DNA of 64,000 bases from NCBI GenBank assembly GCA_001306305.2, contig CP155577.1, positions 930,001 through 994,000 on the forward strand, written 5' to 3'. The position numbers were made by a program, and so were the translations under genes. The notes under the pieces were generated by a model. It ran no database searches and had not been told where the DNA came from. It saw only the letters and a program-made list of their open reading frames with translations. Origin of the DNA: Citromicrobium bathyomarinum. GTDB taxonomy: Bacteria > Pseudomonadota > Alphaproteobacteria > Sphingomonadales > Sphingomonadaceae. Shown here one piece after another: positions 37,439-46,920 of this stretch; the stretch's first letter is position 1, and each line of letters starts with the position of its first letter.

Positions 37439-38248
37439 ATGATGAAACTCACCGACCTTTTCGGTCTCGAAGGCAAGATCGCGCTGGTCACCGGCGGCAG
37501 CCGCGGGATCGGGCGCATGATCGTGGAAGGCCTGCTCGAAGCGGGCTGCGCCAGGGTCTATATCGTCGCGCGCAAGAAGGAGCAGGTCGACGAGACCAGC
37601 GCCGAACTGGGTGACAAGGTCATCGGCCTGGTCGGCGACCTCAGCCAGATGGACGGGATCAAGGCGCTGGCCGACGAACTCGCGAGCCGCGAGGACAAGC
37701 TCGATCTGCTGGTCAACAATGCAGGCGCTGCCTGGGGCGAGCCGTTCGAGGAATTCAGCGAGGCCGGCTGGCACCGCACGATGGACCTCAACCTCAAGAC
37801 GCCGTTCTTCCTCACCCAGAAGCTGCTCCCGCTGCTCAAGAAGGCGGGCACGGCGGAGCGTCCGGCCAAGGTGCTGATGATCGCCAGCATCGACGGGATG
37901 AAGACCAACCCGTGGCCGACCTATCCCTATCAGGCGAGCAAGGCCGGGCTGATCCACCTCACCCGCCGCATGGCTGCCGAGCTGATCGGCCACAACATCG
38001 TGGTCAACGGAATCGGTCCGGGTGCTTTCCCCAGCGCGATGAACCGCGCTGCACGCGACAACGAGGAACTGGTCAAGCGCGGCATCCCGAGCAAGCGCGT
38101 GGGCGTTACCGAGGATATGGCCGCAGGCGCGATCTACCTGCTCAGCCGGGCGGGCGACTATGTGGTCGGCACGACGATCCCGATCGACGGCGGCGTGGTC
38201 AACGCCAATATCGGCGCGGGCAACTTCGTCGATCCGTCGGGCGACTAG
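37439..38248 (+). CDS. SDR family oxidoreductase
   Basis: 269 aa (ATG at 37439; a second ATG follows directly). Classical SDR: cofactor motif TGGSRGIG (18-25), NNAG (93-96), catalytic Ser150, Tyr164 and Lys168 (YQASK). Uses NAD(P)H to reduce or oxidise a carbonyl/hydroxyl; the substrate may be a 3-hydroxyacyl-CoA or steroid-type intermediate given the neighbouring acyl-CoA dehydrogenases. LvaD in levulinate catabolism is also an SDR, which is a tempting but unproved parallel. Confidence 0.93.
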   Translation: MMKLTDLFGLEGKIALVTGGSRGIGRMIVEGLLEAGCARVYIVARKKEQVDETSAELGDKVIGLVGDLSQMDGIKALADELASREDKLDLLVNNAGAAWGEPFEEFSEAGWHRTMDLNLKTPFFLTQKLLPLLKKAGTAERPAKVLMIASIDGMKTNPWPTYPYQASKAGLIHLTRRMAAELIGHNIVVNGIGPGAFPSAMNRAARDNEELVKRGIPSKRVGVTEDMAAGAIYLLSRAGDYVVGTTIPIDGGVVNANIGAGNFVDPSGD

Positions 38249-38324
38249 GCGCAGCGGCACGGGGCGGGCGGCAAGTGGACGCCGGCCCCTTAGATCGCCT
38301 GCCGGGGGCACGCTTGCCCGGCCG

Positions 38325-39278
38325 TCAGCGTGCCGGTGTCGTCCCTTCCTGCAACGCAGTGGTGGTACCCGAGAGATCCGCCAGGAATGTCCGCACGATC
38401 GGGGCGAGCACGCCGTAATCGGACCGGCCCTCACGCGTCACCATCCGCACATCGATCAGGCTCGCGCGGCCATCCTGCGCCGGAAGGGCGCGCAGGATGA
38501 AGATGAAGTCGACACCCAGCAGGGTATCGCGCCCCTGTGCTTCCAGCGTGGTGTCGCTGTCACCCGGCGCAATCGTCCAGCCGCGGTCTTCCGCCAATCG
38601 CTGTGCTTTGGCGAGCACCGCCGCGGGCTGTGCATCGATCCGGACGGAACGGATGTCGGGATAAGCGTCCTGATGCACCGCGGCCCAGCGCTGGCGCGGA
38701 TTGAGGCCGGTCATGTCGCTGTCGCCCGCGCCGGGAATGTCGTCGAAATTGTCGGGCCGCACGGTGAGGCTTCTGAATTGCGGCGGATCGGCTAGTTCGG
38801 TCGAGATATCGTGGATCGCGGGGTGGCCAATCCATGCAAGGCCCCAGCTTGCGGCATAGACAGCCGCGACCGCGCCACCGGCGAGACCGGCGATGACCGG
38901 CAGCTCGAAGGCCGATTTGCCTGTCTTTCGCCGACGAAAGATGAAAGCGAGCAGCAGGACGACCGCGATGAGCCCCGCAAGGCCCGCGTACATGACGATA
39001 GAGACGGCCTGTCGCCATGCGATACCGCCAAGCGCACTGACGGCGATCATGGCGAGCATCGTCAGCAGCGCGGCGATGCCAACGACACCGAGCATCCAGC
39101 CCAATTTGGAGCGACCGCGCGACTTCGACGAATTGTCTGCCGCGTCGCTCGCCCCGTCGTGGCTGGAGGGGGCGCTGGCGGAAGCATGGCCGCCCTGCGC
39201 AACATCTTCGTCCTGCGTCACCGCGTCGCTCAGAGGAGGGACGTCTTCTTCGCGAGTGGTCGAGCCGTTATCAGTCAT
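38325..39278 (-). CDS. DUF1499 domain membrane protein
   Basis: 317 aa from ATG at 39278. A polar, acidic N-terminal tail of about 60 residues precedes three or four membrane helices (WMLGVVGIAALLTMLAMIAV, VSIVMYAGLAGLIAVVLLLA, PVIAGLAGGAVAAVYAASWG). The C-terminal about 150 residues form the DUF1499 domain (DIRSVRIDAQPAAVLAKAQR ... VDFIFILRALP). Function unknown. Confidence 0.88.
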   Translation of the reverse strand: MTDNGSTTREEDVPPLSDAVTQDEDVAQGGHASASAPSSHDGASDAADNSSKSRGRSKLGWMLGVVGIAALLTMLAMIAVSALGGIAWRQAVSIVMYAGLAGLIAVVLLLAFIFRRRKTGKSAFELPVIAGLAGGAVAAVYAASWGLAWIGHPAIHDISTELADPPQFRSLTVRPDNFDDIPGAGDSDMTGLNPRQRWAAVHQDAYPDIRSVRIDAQPAAVLAKAQRLAEDRGWTIAPGDSDTTLEAQGRDTLLGVDFIFILRALPAQDGRASLIDVRMVTREGRSDYGVLAPIVRTFLADLSGTTTALQEGTTPAR

Positions 39279-39361
39279 CAGGCCAGTCTCCTCGATGCGC
39301 ATTGGGGCAACGCCCGCATTGGTCCGCTCTTACTGGCAGAGCTGCCGGGGCAGAGCCAGCG

Positions 39362-40027
39362 CTACCCCATCAATTCGCGCACGAAGGGGATCAGCCCGGT
39401 CTGGCGCGTGCGCTTCATGCGTTCGGCGTGCAGGATCTCGCGCACCTTGGTGAAGCACGCGTCGACATTGTCGTTGATCACGACATAGTCGTATTCGGCC
39501 CAGTGGCTGATTTCGGCGCGCGCGCGTTCCATCCTGCTGTTGACCACCTCTTCGCTGTCGAGCGCGCGGGCGGTCAGGCGGCGGTGCAGTTCCTCAAGGC
39601 TCGGCGGCAGGATGAACACGCTGACCGTGTCCTGCTGGTCTTTCTGGTAAAGCTGCTGCGTGCCCTGCCAGTCGATGTCGAACAGGTAATCCTGCCCGCG
39701 CTTCAGCCCTTCGCGGATGTGGCCCTTGGGCGTGCCGTAGCGATTGCCGAACACGGGCGCCCATTCGTAGAACCCGTCCTCTTCCACCAGCCGGTCGAAC
39801 TCTTCGTTGCTGACGAAGTGATAGTCCTTGCCATCCACCTCGCCCTCGCGCGGGGCGCGCGTGGTGGCGGAGACCGACAGCATGATCTCCTCGTCCGAGG
39901 CAAGCAGCATGCGCGACAGCGTCGTCTTGCCAGCACCGGAAGGCGAGGAGAGGATGAACATGACGCCCCTGCGGTGAAGCGTGTCGGTCTCGTGCGAGTG
40001 GGAGGAGGAGTCGGGCATATCCGCCAT
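39362..40027 (-). CDS. gmk: Guanylate kinase
   Basis: 221 aa. P-loop SSPSGAGKTTL, GMP-binding TTRAPREGEVDGKDYHFV, and DIDWQGTQQL. It phosphorylates GMP to GDP in purine salvage and also makes ppGpp precursors. N-terminal extension of about 20 polar residues. Transcribed toward DUF1499. Confidence 0.97.
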   Translation of the reverse strand: MADMPDSSSHSHETDTLHRRGVMFILSSPSGAGKTTLSRMLLASDEEIMLSVSATTRAPREGEVDGKDYHFVSNEEFDRLVEEDGFYEWAPVFGNRYGTPKGHIREGLKRGQDYLFDIDWQGTQQLYQKDQQDTVSVFILPPSLEELHRRLTARALDSEEVVNSRMERARAEISHWAEYDYVVINDNVDACFTKVREILHAERMKRTRQTGLIPFVRELMG

Positions 40028-40093
40028 TGGCCCGTCCGGGCGGGTCAGATCAACCCTTCGCGTCGGCTAAATCCGTAAAGGGTGCGTGCGCGC

Positions 40094-40492
40094 TTACGCG
40101 TCGGCGGCGTCTTCCAGAATCTGCGCATCGCCCTTGGCCCGCGCCTTCTTGGCCTGCCGCCGGTCGTACAGCGCCTTGGCCAGCATTCCGCCGCCGACCA
40201 CCACCGCGCCGGTGGAGGAGCGCGCAGCGACCTTGGACAGGGCGAGTGCGGTCAGCGTCGATCCCAGTCCCTGGTTCTCTGCTGCGGCTTCGGCGGTATC
40301 CTTGCCATAACGCCCGCGCAGCATGCGCTTGTCGACGGCCCGGCGCAGCAGGATCGATCCGGTGCGCACGATCGCGTTGGCCATGATCAGGTTGGCTGCC
40401 GGATTGGGGGAGAGGCCCGGCACCGCTTCGCCGCGGGCGCGTGCCTGTCCGCGGGCGACCTTGCGGCGCAGTTCCTCGCGGCGTTTGCTCAT
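40094..40492 (-). CDS. Conserved-looking basic protein of unknown function
   Basis: 132 aa; ATG at 40492. Basic, Ala/Arg-rich, with a hydrophobic patch around residues 85-110 (ALALSKVAARSSTGAVVVGG) that could be a weak membrane or hydrophobic helix. No family recognised. Its GC-rich codon use matches neighbours, and it lies in a minus-strand run with sspB and gmk. Confidence 0.7.
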   Translation of the reverse strand: MSKRREELRRKVARGQARARGEAVPGLSPNPAANLIMANAIVRTGSILLRRAVDKRMLRGRYGKDTAEAAAENQGLGSTLTALALSKVAARSSTGAVVVGGGMLAKALYDRRQAKKARAKGDAQILEDAADA

Positions 40493-40549
40493 CTGGTCAG
40501 GCCCCCTGGATTGCAGGCTCCGGACGCGCTGACGAGTGTGTGCGGAGCG

Positions 40550-41062
40550 TTACTTCTTGCGGCCGAAATCGACCGTGACGACGTTCGAGCCGTCTTCGTT
40601 CTTGGTAACGGCCTCGCGCGGATCGCGTTCCGCGTCGTCCGACCCGTCGTTTCCTGCCGCATCGGTCGGGGTGGGGTAGTCCTCCACCTCGGTCGCCTGG
40701 AACTGCAGGCCGAAATCGACCGCCGGATCGACGAAGGCGGTGATCGCGGAGAACGGCACCACCAGATGCGAGGATCGCTGATTGAAGCTCAGCCCGACCG
40801 AAAAGCCCACTTCGGTCACGTTCAGATCCCAGAACTTGTTCTGCAGGACGATCGTCATCTCGTCCGGAAAACGCTCCCGCAGATGGTCGGGTATCTCGAC
40901 CCCGGGGACGCCGGTCTTGAAGGTGATGTAGAAATGGTGGTTGCCGGGCAGCGTACCGCCGCCCGCCTCGATTTCACCAAGCACGCTGCCGACCACGGCG
41001 CGCAGGGCCTCCTGCACGATCTGGTCGTAGGGGATCAGGCTATCGGGCGCATCGTCACTCAT
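40550..41062 (-). CDS. sspB: SspB-type ClpXP adaptor
   Basis: 170 aa from ATG at 41062 (a GTG one codon earlier is possible). [20 protein letters not shown] and [18 protein letters not shown] correspond to the substrate-binding fold of alphaproteobacterial SspB; the C-terminal acidic linker ends in [10 protein letters not shown], resembling the ClpX-binding tail. It delivers ssrA-tagged proteins to ClpXP. Confidence 0.93.
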   Translation of the reverse strand: MSDDAPDSLIPYDQIVQEALRAVVGSVLGEIEAGGGTLPGNHHFYITFKTGVPGVEIPDHLRERFPDEMTIVLQNKFWDLNVTEVGFSVGLSFNQRSSHLVVPFSAITAFVDPAVDFGLQFQATEVEDYPTPTDAAGNDGSDDAERDPREAVTKNEDGSNVVTVDFGRKK

Positions 41063-41147
41063 CACGTGGCTAGGTGGCGGCGAGCGCGCGTATGGTCAAG
41101 CGCAGAATGCTTGCGCGCAGCCCCGGTCACGGATAGCGCGCGTCCCC

Positions 41148-41741
41148 ATGCGAACCGGTCTGATAGAGCGCGATACCAAGGAAACGCGCATCCGCGTGGC
41201 GGTGAACCTTGATGGTACCGGCACCTACGAGGTGGCGACGGGGATCGGCTTTCTCGACCATATGGTCGAGCAGTTTTCCCGCCATTCGCTGATCGATGTG
41301 GAGATGAAGGTCGACGGCGACCTGCATGTCGACCAGCATCACACCACCGAAGACAGCGCGATCGCGCTGGGCCAGGCACTCAGCGACGCGCTGGGCGACA
41401 AGGGCGGGATTGCGCGTTACGGCACCGCCTATTCGCCGATGGACGAGACGCTGGCGCGGGTTGCGCTGGATATCTCGGGGCGGCCCTGGTGCGTGTGGCG
41501 CGCGGGCTTCAGCCAAGCCAAGCTGGGCGAGTGGGACACCGAACTGATCGAACACTGGTTCCAGTCGGTCGCGCAGACCGCCGGGCTGACGCTGCATGTC
41601 GAGCTGCTGTACGGTTCCAACAACCACCATATCTGCGAGGCGATCTACAAGGGCTTTGCCCGCGCGATGCGGCAGGCGGTCGAGATCGACCCGCGCAAGG
41701 GCGGTGCCATTCCCTCGACCAAGGGCATCCTGGGTGGCTGA
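41148..41741 (+). CDS. hisB: Imidazoleglycerol-phosphate dehydratase
   Basis: 197 aa. [46 protein letters not shown] and the second His-rich repeat [17 protein letters not shown] supply the di-manganese site. Sixth step of histidine synthesis. No clear Shine-Dalgarno is visible upstream. Its 3' end overlaps hisH by 8 nt. First gene of the his cluster. Confidence 0.97.
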   Translation: MRTGLIERDTKETRIRVAVNLDGTGTYEVATGIGFLDHMVEQFSRHSLIDVEMKVDGDLHVDQHHTTEDSAIALGQALSDALGDKGGIARYGTAYSPMDETLARVALDISGRPWCVWRAGFSQAKLGEWDTELIEHWFQSVAQTAGLTLHVELLYGSNNHHICEAIYKGFARAMRQAVEIDPRKGGAIPSTKGILGG

Positions 41742-42351
41742 TCGTGTCGCGCTGATCGATTACGGCGCCGGGAACCTGCATTCGGTCGAAAACGCGCTCA
41801 GGCGGGTCGGAGCGGAGGTCGCGCTGGTCTCGGATGGCGATGCGCTGGCGAAGGCAGAGCGGATCGTGCTGCCTGGCGTGGGCGCGTTCGGTGCGTGTTA
41901 CAACGGCCTCGCGAGTCTGCCCGGGATGATCGAGGCGCTGGAAAGCCACGTGCTCAAGGATGGCGTGCCCTTCCTCGGCATTTGCGTCGGCATGCAATTG
42001 CTCGCCGACAAGGGGCTGGAGCATGGCGAGACGCCGGGGCTCGGCTGGATCGGCGGCGAGGTGCGGGCGCTGGAGCCCTCCGAACACGTGAAGGTGCCGC
42101 ATATGGGCTGGAACGATGTGGTCGTGGCCGACGATGCGAGCGGGCTGGTTCATCCGGGCGAGGCCTATTTCCTCCATTCCTACGCCTTCGATGTCGCGAA
42201 CAACGCGCACGTCGCCGCGCGCACCGACCATGGCGGAGCGGTGACGGCGGCGGTGGCGCGGGACAATATCCTCGGCGTGCAGTTCCACCCGGAGAAGAGC
42301 CAGGCTTACGGGCTGGCGCTGCTGGAGAGGTTTTTGCAATGGAAGCCTTGA
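41734..42351 (+). CDS. hisH: Imidazole glycerol phosphate synthase, glutaminase subunit
   Basis: 205 aa from GTG at 41734, overlapping hisB by 8 nt (translational coupling). Class I glutaminase: nucleophile Cys84 (GICVGMQ) and the His/Glu pair in VQFHPEKS near the end. It passes ammonia to HisF. GTG is chosen because [18 protein letters not shown] begins the family domain. Confidence 0.97.
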   Translation: MADRVALIDYGAGNLHSVENALRRVGAEVALVSDGDALAKAERIVLPGVGAFGACYNGLASLPGMIEALESHVLKDGVPFLGICVGMQLLADKGLEHGETPGLGWIGGEVRALEPSEHVKVPHMGWNDVVVADDASGLVHPGEAYFLHSYAFDVANNAHVAARTDHGGAVTAAVARDNILGVQFHPEKSQAYGLALLERFLQWKP

Positions 42352-42354
42352 TCG

Positions 42355-42440
42355 CCCCTCTCCAAGCTTCACTAGCCCGCTTCGCGGGAGAGGATATGTA
42401 GGCTTGGCGACGCAGGAGCCTAGCCGCAATTGGAGAGGGG
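42355..42440. repeat. Palindromic repeat A (between hisH and hisA)
   Basis: Outer arms CCCCTCTCCAA (42355-42365) and TTGGAGAGGGG (42430-42440) are perfect 11-bp inverted repeats; the inner part shares CAAGCTTC/CTAGCC and GGCTTGG/CCTAGCCG blocks with the repeat at 43180-43335. The right arm ends 8 nt before the hisA start and serves as its SD. Confidence 0.88.
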
Positions 42441-42448
42441 TACGCAGT

Positions 42449-43171
42449 ATGATCATTTTCCCCGCTATCGACCTCAAGGGCGGCAATGTCGTCCGCCTCG
42501 CCGAAGGCGATATGGACCGCGCGACCATCTATGGCGACGATCCCGGCGAACAGGCCGCGCGCTTTGCCGAAGCAGGGGCGAGCTGGCTGCACGTGGTCGA
42601 CCTCGACGGAGCCTTCGCTGGCGAGGCGGTCAACGCGCATGCGGTCGAATCCATCCTGCAACGCTTCCCAGGCAAGGTGCAGCTCGGCGGCGGCATCCGC
42701 ACGCGCGAGGGTGCGGAGCGCTGGCTGGAGCTCGGCGTGGCGCGGGTGGTGATCGGCACGGCTGCGCTGAAGGACCCCGAACTGGTCAAGGCTCTGGCGG
42801 CCGATCATCCGGGCCGCGTGGTGGTCGCGGTCGACGCGCGCGACGGGATGGTTGCGACCGAGGGCTGGGCGAGCGTTTCCGACCTGCCGGTCGAAGACCT
42901 GGCGCGCCGGTTCGAGGATGCGGGCGTCGCCGCGCTGCTGTTCACCGATATCGGCCGCGACGGGCTGCTGAAGGGGTGCAATGTCGAGGCGACTCTGGCG
43001 CTGGCCAAGGCGCAATCGCTCCCCGTGATCGCCAGCGGCGGCGTCGCCGACATCAAGGATATCCGCGCCCTTGCACCGCACACCGCTGACGGGATCGAGG
43101 GCGTGATTACCGGGCGGGCGCTCTACGATGGGAGGCTCGATCTGGCCGAGGCGCTGCGCGAGGGGGCGTAG
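42449..43171 (+). CDS. hisA: 1-(5-phosphoribosyl)-5-[(5-phosphoribosylamino)methylideneamino]imidazole-4-carboxamide isomerase
   Basis: 240 aa from ATG at 42449. TIM barrel with FPAIDLKGGNVVRL, the catalytic Asp near the N-terminus, GGGIRTREGAERWLELG and IASGGVADIKD. Fourth step of histidine synthesis. The ribosome-binding site GGAGAGGGG comes from the preceding repeat. Confidence 0.97.
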   Translation: MIIFPAIDLKGGNVVRLAEGDMDRATIYGDDPGEQAARFAEAGASWLHVVDLDGAFAGEAVNAHAVESILQRFPGKVQLGGGIRTREGAERWLELGVARVVIGTAALKDPELVKALAADHPGRVVVAVDARDGMVATEGWASVSDLPVEDLARRFEDAGVAALLFTDIGRDGLLKGCNVEATLALAKAQSLPVIASGGVADIKDIRALAPHTADGIEGVITGRALYDGRLDLAEALREGA

Positions 43172-43179
43172 TGATCGAG

Positions 43180-43335
43180 CCCCCTCACCAAGCTTCGCTA
43201 GCCGCAGACGCGGCAAGCTGCGCTATCCTCTCCCACAGGGGGAGAGGGAATCGTGCCGCATCCATCCTCTCCCCTTGCGGGAGAGGATACGCAGGCTTGG
43301 ACCTGCCAGGTCCTAGCCGAAGTTGGAGAGGGGGG
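43180..43335. repeat. Palindromic repeat A', longer form, between hisA and a small orphan
   Basis: Outer arms CCCCCTCACCAAGCTTCG and CGAAGTTGGAGAGGGGG pair with few mismatches; inside are two hairpins, including the perfect ATCCTCTCCC (43264-43273)/GGGAGAGGAT (43279-43288). It shares end and internal blocks with the element at 42355-42440 and appears to be the same family with an internal insertion. Its right arm provides the SD for the ATG at 43344. Confidence 0.88.
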
Positions 43336-43343
43336 ATGGCGAG

Positions 43344-43601
43344 ATGACCATCGCCGATATCGCCCTGATCGCCACGGCCGTCATGCTGGTCGTCGCCGCG
43401 GTCGACGCGGTGCGGGGCAAGACCGCGCTGGGCAAATTCCGGCTGAGCAAGAAGGATGATGATCCGAGCCGGTTCTGGTTCGCGATCGTGCTCTATATCA
43501 ACATGGCGTTCGGGATGTTCTGGCTGGCCGGGCAGGTTGCGCCATCGACCTCCACCGGAGAGCAGGCCCCGACCGTCGCCAACGAGAGGCACATGACATG
43601 A
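43344..43601 (+). CDS. Small membrane protein inserted in the his operon
   Basis: 85 aa from ATG at 43344 with GAGGGGGG about 8 nt upstream. An N-terminal hydrophobic helix ([20 protein letters not shown]), a basic loop ([15 protein letters not shown]) and a second helix ([20 protein letters not shown]). No family known; no histidine-related motif. Its stop overlaps hisF by 4 nt (ATGA), so it is co-translated with the pathway. Confidence 0.75.
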   Translation: MTIADIALIATAVMLVVAAVDAVRGKTALGKFRLSKKDDDPSRFWFAIVLYINMAFGMFWLAGQVAPSTSTGEQAPTVANERHMT

Positions 43602-44386
43602 CCGTCCGTATCCGCGTCATCCCCTGTCTCGACGTGGCCGAGGGCCGCGTGGTCAAGGGCGTCAATTTCGTCGATCTGCGCGATGCGGGCGATCCGGTCG
43701 AGCAGGCGCATGCCTACGACCTCGCGGGGGCGGACGAGCTGTGCTTCCTCGACATTTCCGCGAGCCATGAAGGGCGCGCGACGCTGGCCGATATCGTGCG
43801 GCGTACCGCCGAAGTCTGCTTCATGCCGCTGACCGTGGGCGGGGGCGTGCGCAGCGTCGAAGACGCGCGCACGCTGCTGCTGGCCGGCGCAGACAAGGTC
43901 GCGATCAACTCCGCCGCCGTGGCGCGGCCCGAACTGGTCGACGAGATCGCGCAGCGCATGGGCAGCCAGTGCGTGGTCGCCTCGGTCGACGCCCGGCGTG
44001 GCGAGAGCGGGCGCTACGAAATCTTCACCCACGGCGGTCGCCGCGCGACCGGGATCGATGCGCTCGAACATGCGACGAAGCTGGCGCAGCTAGGCGCGGG
44101 CGAACTCCTCGTGACCTCAATGGACCGCGACGGGACCAAGGACGGCTACGACCTCGAACTGACGCGGATGATCGCCGATGCGGTCGATGTGCCGGTGATC
44201 GCCAGTGGTGGGGTCGGCACGCTGGAACACATGGTCGCAGGCGTGCAAGAGGGGCATGCGAGCGCGGTGCTGGCCGCCAGCATCTTCCACTTCGGCCAGC
44301 ATACTATTGCCGAGGCGCAGGACGCGCTGCGCGCGGCGGGCTTGCCTGCGCGCCACCCGGAACCCTACGCAGGGACGCACGGTTGA
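43598..44386 (+). CDS. hisF: Imidazole glycerol phosphate synthase, cyclase subunit
   Basis: 262 aa. TIM barrel; [17 protein letters not shown] with the catalytic Asp and the second Asp in [25 protein letters not shown] phosphate site. It receives ammonia from HisH to form imidazole glycerol phosphate. Overlaps the preceding orphan by 4 nt. Confidence 0.97.
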   Translation: MTVRIRVIPCLDVAEGRVVKGVNFVDLRDAGDPVEQAHAYDLAGADELCFLDISASHEGRATLADIVRRTAEVCFMPLTVGGGVRSVEDARTLLLAGADKVAINSAAVARPELVDEIAQRMGSQCVVASVDARRGESGRYEIFTHGGRRATGIDALEHATKLAQLGAGELLVTSMDRDGTKDGYDLELTRMIADAVDVPVIASGGVGTLEHMVAGVQEGHASAVLAASIFHFGQHTIAEAQDALRAAGLPARHPEPYAGTHG

Positions 44387-44420
44387 GGCGTCACGCATAA
44401 CCAGAAAGAGGACCGTCTGG

Positions 44421-44759
44421 ATGGAAACTCTCGCTCGCCTGGAAAAGGTGATCCTTGAACGTCGGAATTGCGATCCCGAAACCAGCTATGTCGCGCTGCT
44501 CAGGCGCGACGGGCGGCCCAAGATGGCGCGCAAGCTGGGCGAGGAAGCGGTCGAGGCGGTGGTCGCCGGGCTTTCGGGCAGCGACGAGGAGCTGGTCGGC
44601 GAGGCCGCCGACGTGCTGTTCCACCTGATGGTGTTGCTGGCCGATCGCGAGATCGCGCTGGACGACGTGCTCGCCGAGCTCGACCGGCGCGAAGGCATCT
44701 CGGGGATCGAGGAGAAGGCCAGCCGCGAGAGCCAGGAGGAGACGAGCAATGCCGATTGA
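44421..44759 (+). CDS. hisE: Phosphoribosyl-ATP diphosphatase
   Basis: 112 aa from ATG at 44421, AAAGAGGA upstream. KMARKLGEEAVEAVVAGLSG and EAADVLFHLMVLLADREI carry the Mg-binding acidic residues of the MazG-like fold. Second step of histidine synthesis. The 3' end overlaps the HIT gene by 11 nt. Confidence 0.96.
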   Translation: METLARLEKVILERRNCDPETSYVALLRRDGRPKMARKLGEEAVEAVVAGLSGSDEELVGEAADVLFHLMVLLADREIALDDVLAELDRREGISGIEEKASRESQEETSNAD

Positions 44760-45123
44760 TCCGACCGCGCCCTATGACGACGACAATATCTTCGCCAAGA
44801 TCCTGCGCGGCGAGATTCCCTGCACCAAGGTGTACGAGGACGACTGGGCCTTCGCGTTCGAGGATATTGCTCCGCAGGCCGAAATCCACACGCTGGTGAT
44901 CCCCAAGGGCAAGTATGTCAGCTGGGACGATTTCTCGCAGAAAGCCTCGGACGAGGAAATCGCCGGGCTGGTTCGCGCGGTCGGCACTGTGGCGCGCGCG
45001 AAGGGGCTGGTCGAGCCCGGCTATCGCCTGCTGGCCAATGTGGGTGAGAATGGCGGGCAGGAAGTGCCGCATTTCCACGTCCACATCTTCGGCGGGCAGA
45101 AGCTGGGGCGGATGATCGCCTGA
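44749..45123 (+). CDS. HIT-family nucleotide hydrolase
   Basis: 124 aa. The histidine triad HFHVHIFGG has His108, His110 and His112. Likely an adenosine 5'-monophosphoramidase (HinT-type) in the cytoplasm. Co-translated with hisE by overlap. Last gene of the his cluster. Confidence 0.94.
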   Translation: MPIDPTAPYDDDNIFAKILRGEIPCTKVYEDDWAFAFEDIAPQAEIHTLVIPKGKYVSWDDFSQKASDEEIAGLVRAVGTVARAKGLVEPGYRLLANVGENGGQEVPHFHVHIFGGQKLGRMIA

Positions 45124-45229
45124 TCGGACCGCTTCTCCTCGCGCGGCGGGCGAACCGCTCCCACCGTGCGACAGTCCGCTTGAATGTGATTGCCGCTGCG
45201 AACAGCTTTCCGGTAAAGGCGCGCCCTGA

Positions 45230-45712
45230 ATGACCGACGCACCCGATCCTGTCCGCCCAACGCCGCCCGGAGGCGTGTTCGACGGCTCGCTGCACCTGTA
45301 CGCGGTGCGGGTCTATTACGAGGATACCGACCTTTCCGGCATCGTCTATCACGCCAACTACCTGCGCTGGTTCGAACGTGCGCGTTCCGACGTGCTGCGG
45401 ATGCTGGAGATCGATCAGCGCGCCGCGATCGAAGCGGGCGAGGGTGCCTATGCGGTGGCCGATGTGCAGATGCGCTATCTTCGGCCCGCGCTGCTCGACG
45501 ATGATATCGTCATTCATACGCGGTGCAGCGAACTCAAGGCAGCGAGCGTGCGCATGGTGCAGGAGGCGAAACGTGATGGGGAGACGATTTGCAGCGCGAC
45601 CTTCCGGGTCGGCTTCGTCGCGCCCAATGGCCGTCCGCGCCGCCAGCCCGATGTATGGCGCCAAGCCTTCACCCGAATTCTCGATACCAGTTCTCTTGGG
45701 GAGCATGCCTGA
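45230..45712 (+). CDS. ybgC: Tol-Pal-associated acyl-CoA thioesterase
   Basis: 160 aa hot-dog thioesterase. VRVYYEDTDLSGIVYHANYLRWFE is the YbgC motif with the catalytic Asp. It hydrolyses acyl-CoA, possibly for phospholipid metabolism. It is immediately followed by tolQ (no gap) and begins the Tol-Pal operon. Confidence 0.95.
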   Translation: MTDAPDPVRPTPPGGVFDGSLHLYAVRVYYEDTDLSGIVYHANYLRWFERARSDVLRMLEIDQRAAIEAGEGAYAVADVQMRYLRPALLDDDIVIHTRCSELKAASVRMVQEAKRDGETICSATFRVGFVAPNGRPRRQPDVWRQAFTRILDTSSLGEHA

Positions 45713-46426
45713 ATGATTCTTTCCGACCTGCTTGCCGCCGCCGCGACAATGCCCGTTCCGCCGACCCGGCTGGAGCCGGTGAAGCTGTTCATGGACGCCG
45801 ATATCGTGGTCAAGGCGGTGATGGCGGCGCTGCTGCTCGCTTCGATCTGGAGCTGGATGATCATCATCTCGGTCGCGATGAAGATCGGCGGCGCGAAGAA
45901 GCGCGCGCGCAAGTTCGAACAGGATTTCTGGGCCTCGGAAAACTACGAGGAAACGCTGGATGCCTACCGCAACCAGGATGTCGCGCCCGCGCGCATCGCG
46001 TGGGGTGCGATCACCGAGTGGAAGAAGTCGACCAAGGGCGGGGTGAAGGACGTGCGCGGTGCGCAGGGCCGGATCGCCGCCGTGATGGATAGCCATGTCG
46101 CGGAAGAAGCGGACCGGATGGCCAACCGGCTGACCTTCCTCGCCACGCTGGGCTCGGTTGCGCCCTTCGTGGGCCTGTTCGGCACCGTTTGGGGTATCAT
46201 GAACAGCTTTTTCCAGATCGGTGCGCAGAACAATTCCTCGCTCGCGGTGGTCGCGCCAGGCATTTCCGAAGCGCTGTTCGCAACCGCGATCGGCCTGTTC
46301 GCGGCCATTCCGGCGGTCATCGCCTACAACCGCTTCTCGGCCAGCGTGAACCGCTACGAAGCGATCCTCCAGCGCTTCGCCGACCGGTTCAACGCGAACC
46401 TCGGCCGCGAGCTGGAGCGGGTTTGA
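45713..46426 (+). CDS. tolQ: TolQ proton channel subunit
   Basis: 237 aa, three membrane helices (near residues 30-55, 140-165, 190-215) with LATLGSVAPFVGLFGTVWGIM and ALFATAIGLFAAIPAVIAYN, the MotA/TolQ/ExbB signatures. With TolR it uses proton motive force to drive TolA. Confidence 0.97.
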   Translation: MILSDLLAAAATMPVPPTRLEPVKLFMDADIVVKAVMAALLLASIWSWMIIISVAMKIGGAKKRARKFEQDFWASENYEETLDAYRNQDVAPARIAWGAITEWKKSTKGGVKDVRGAQGRIAAVMDSHVAEEADRMANRLTFLATLGSVAPFVGLFGTVWGIMNSFFQIGAQNNSSLAVVAPGISEALFATAIGLFAAIPAVIAYNRFSASVNRYEAILQRFADRFNANLGRELERV

Positions 46427-46463
46427 TGTTCTATTCGGGCCGGCACCGCGGAGGAGAACTCTG

Positions 46464-46907
<444 letters not shown>

Positions 46908-46920
46908 CTCCCAGGGCTCG

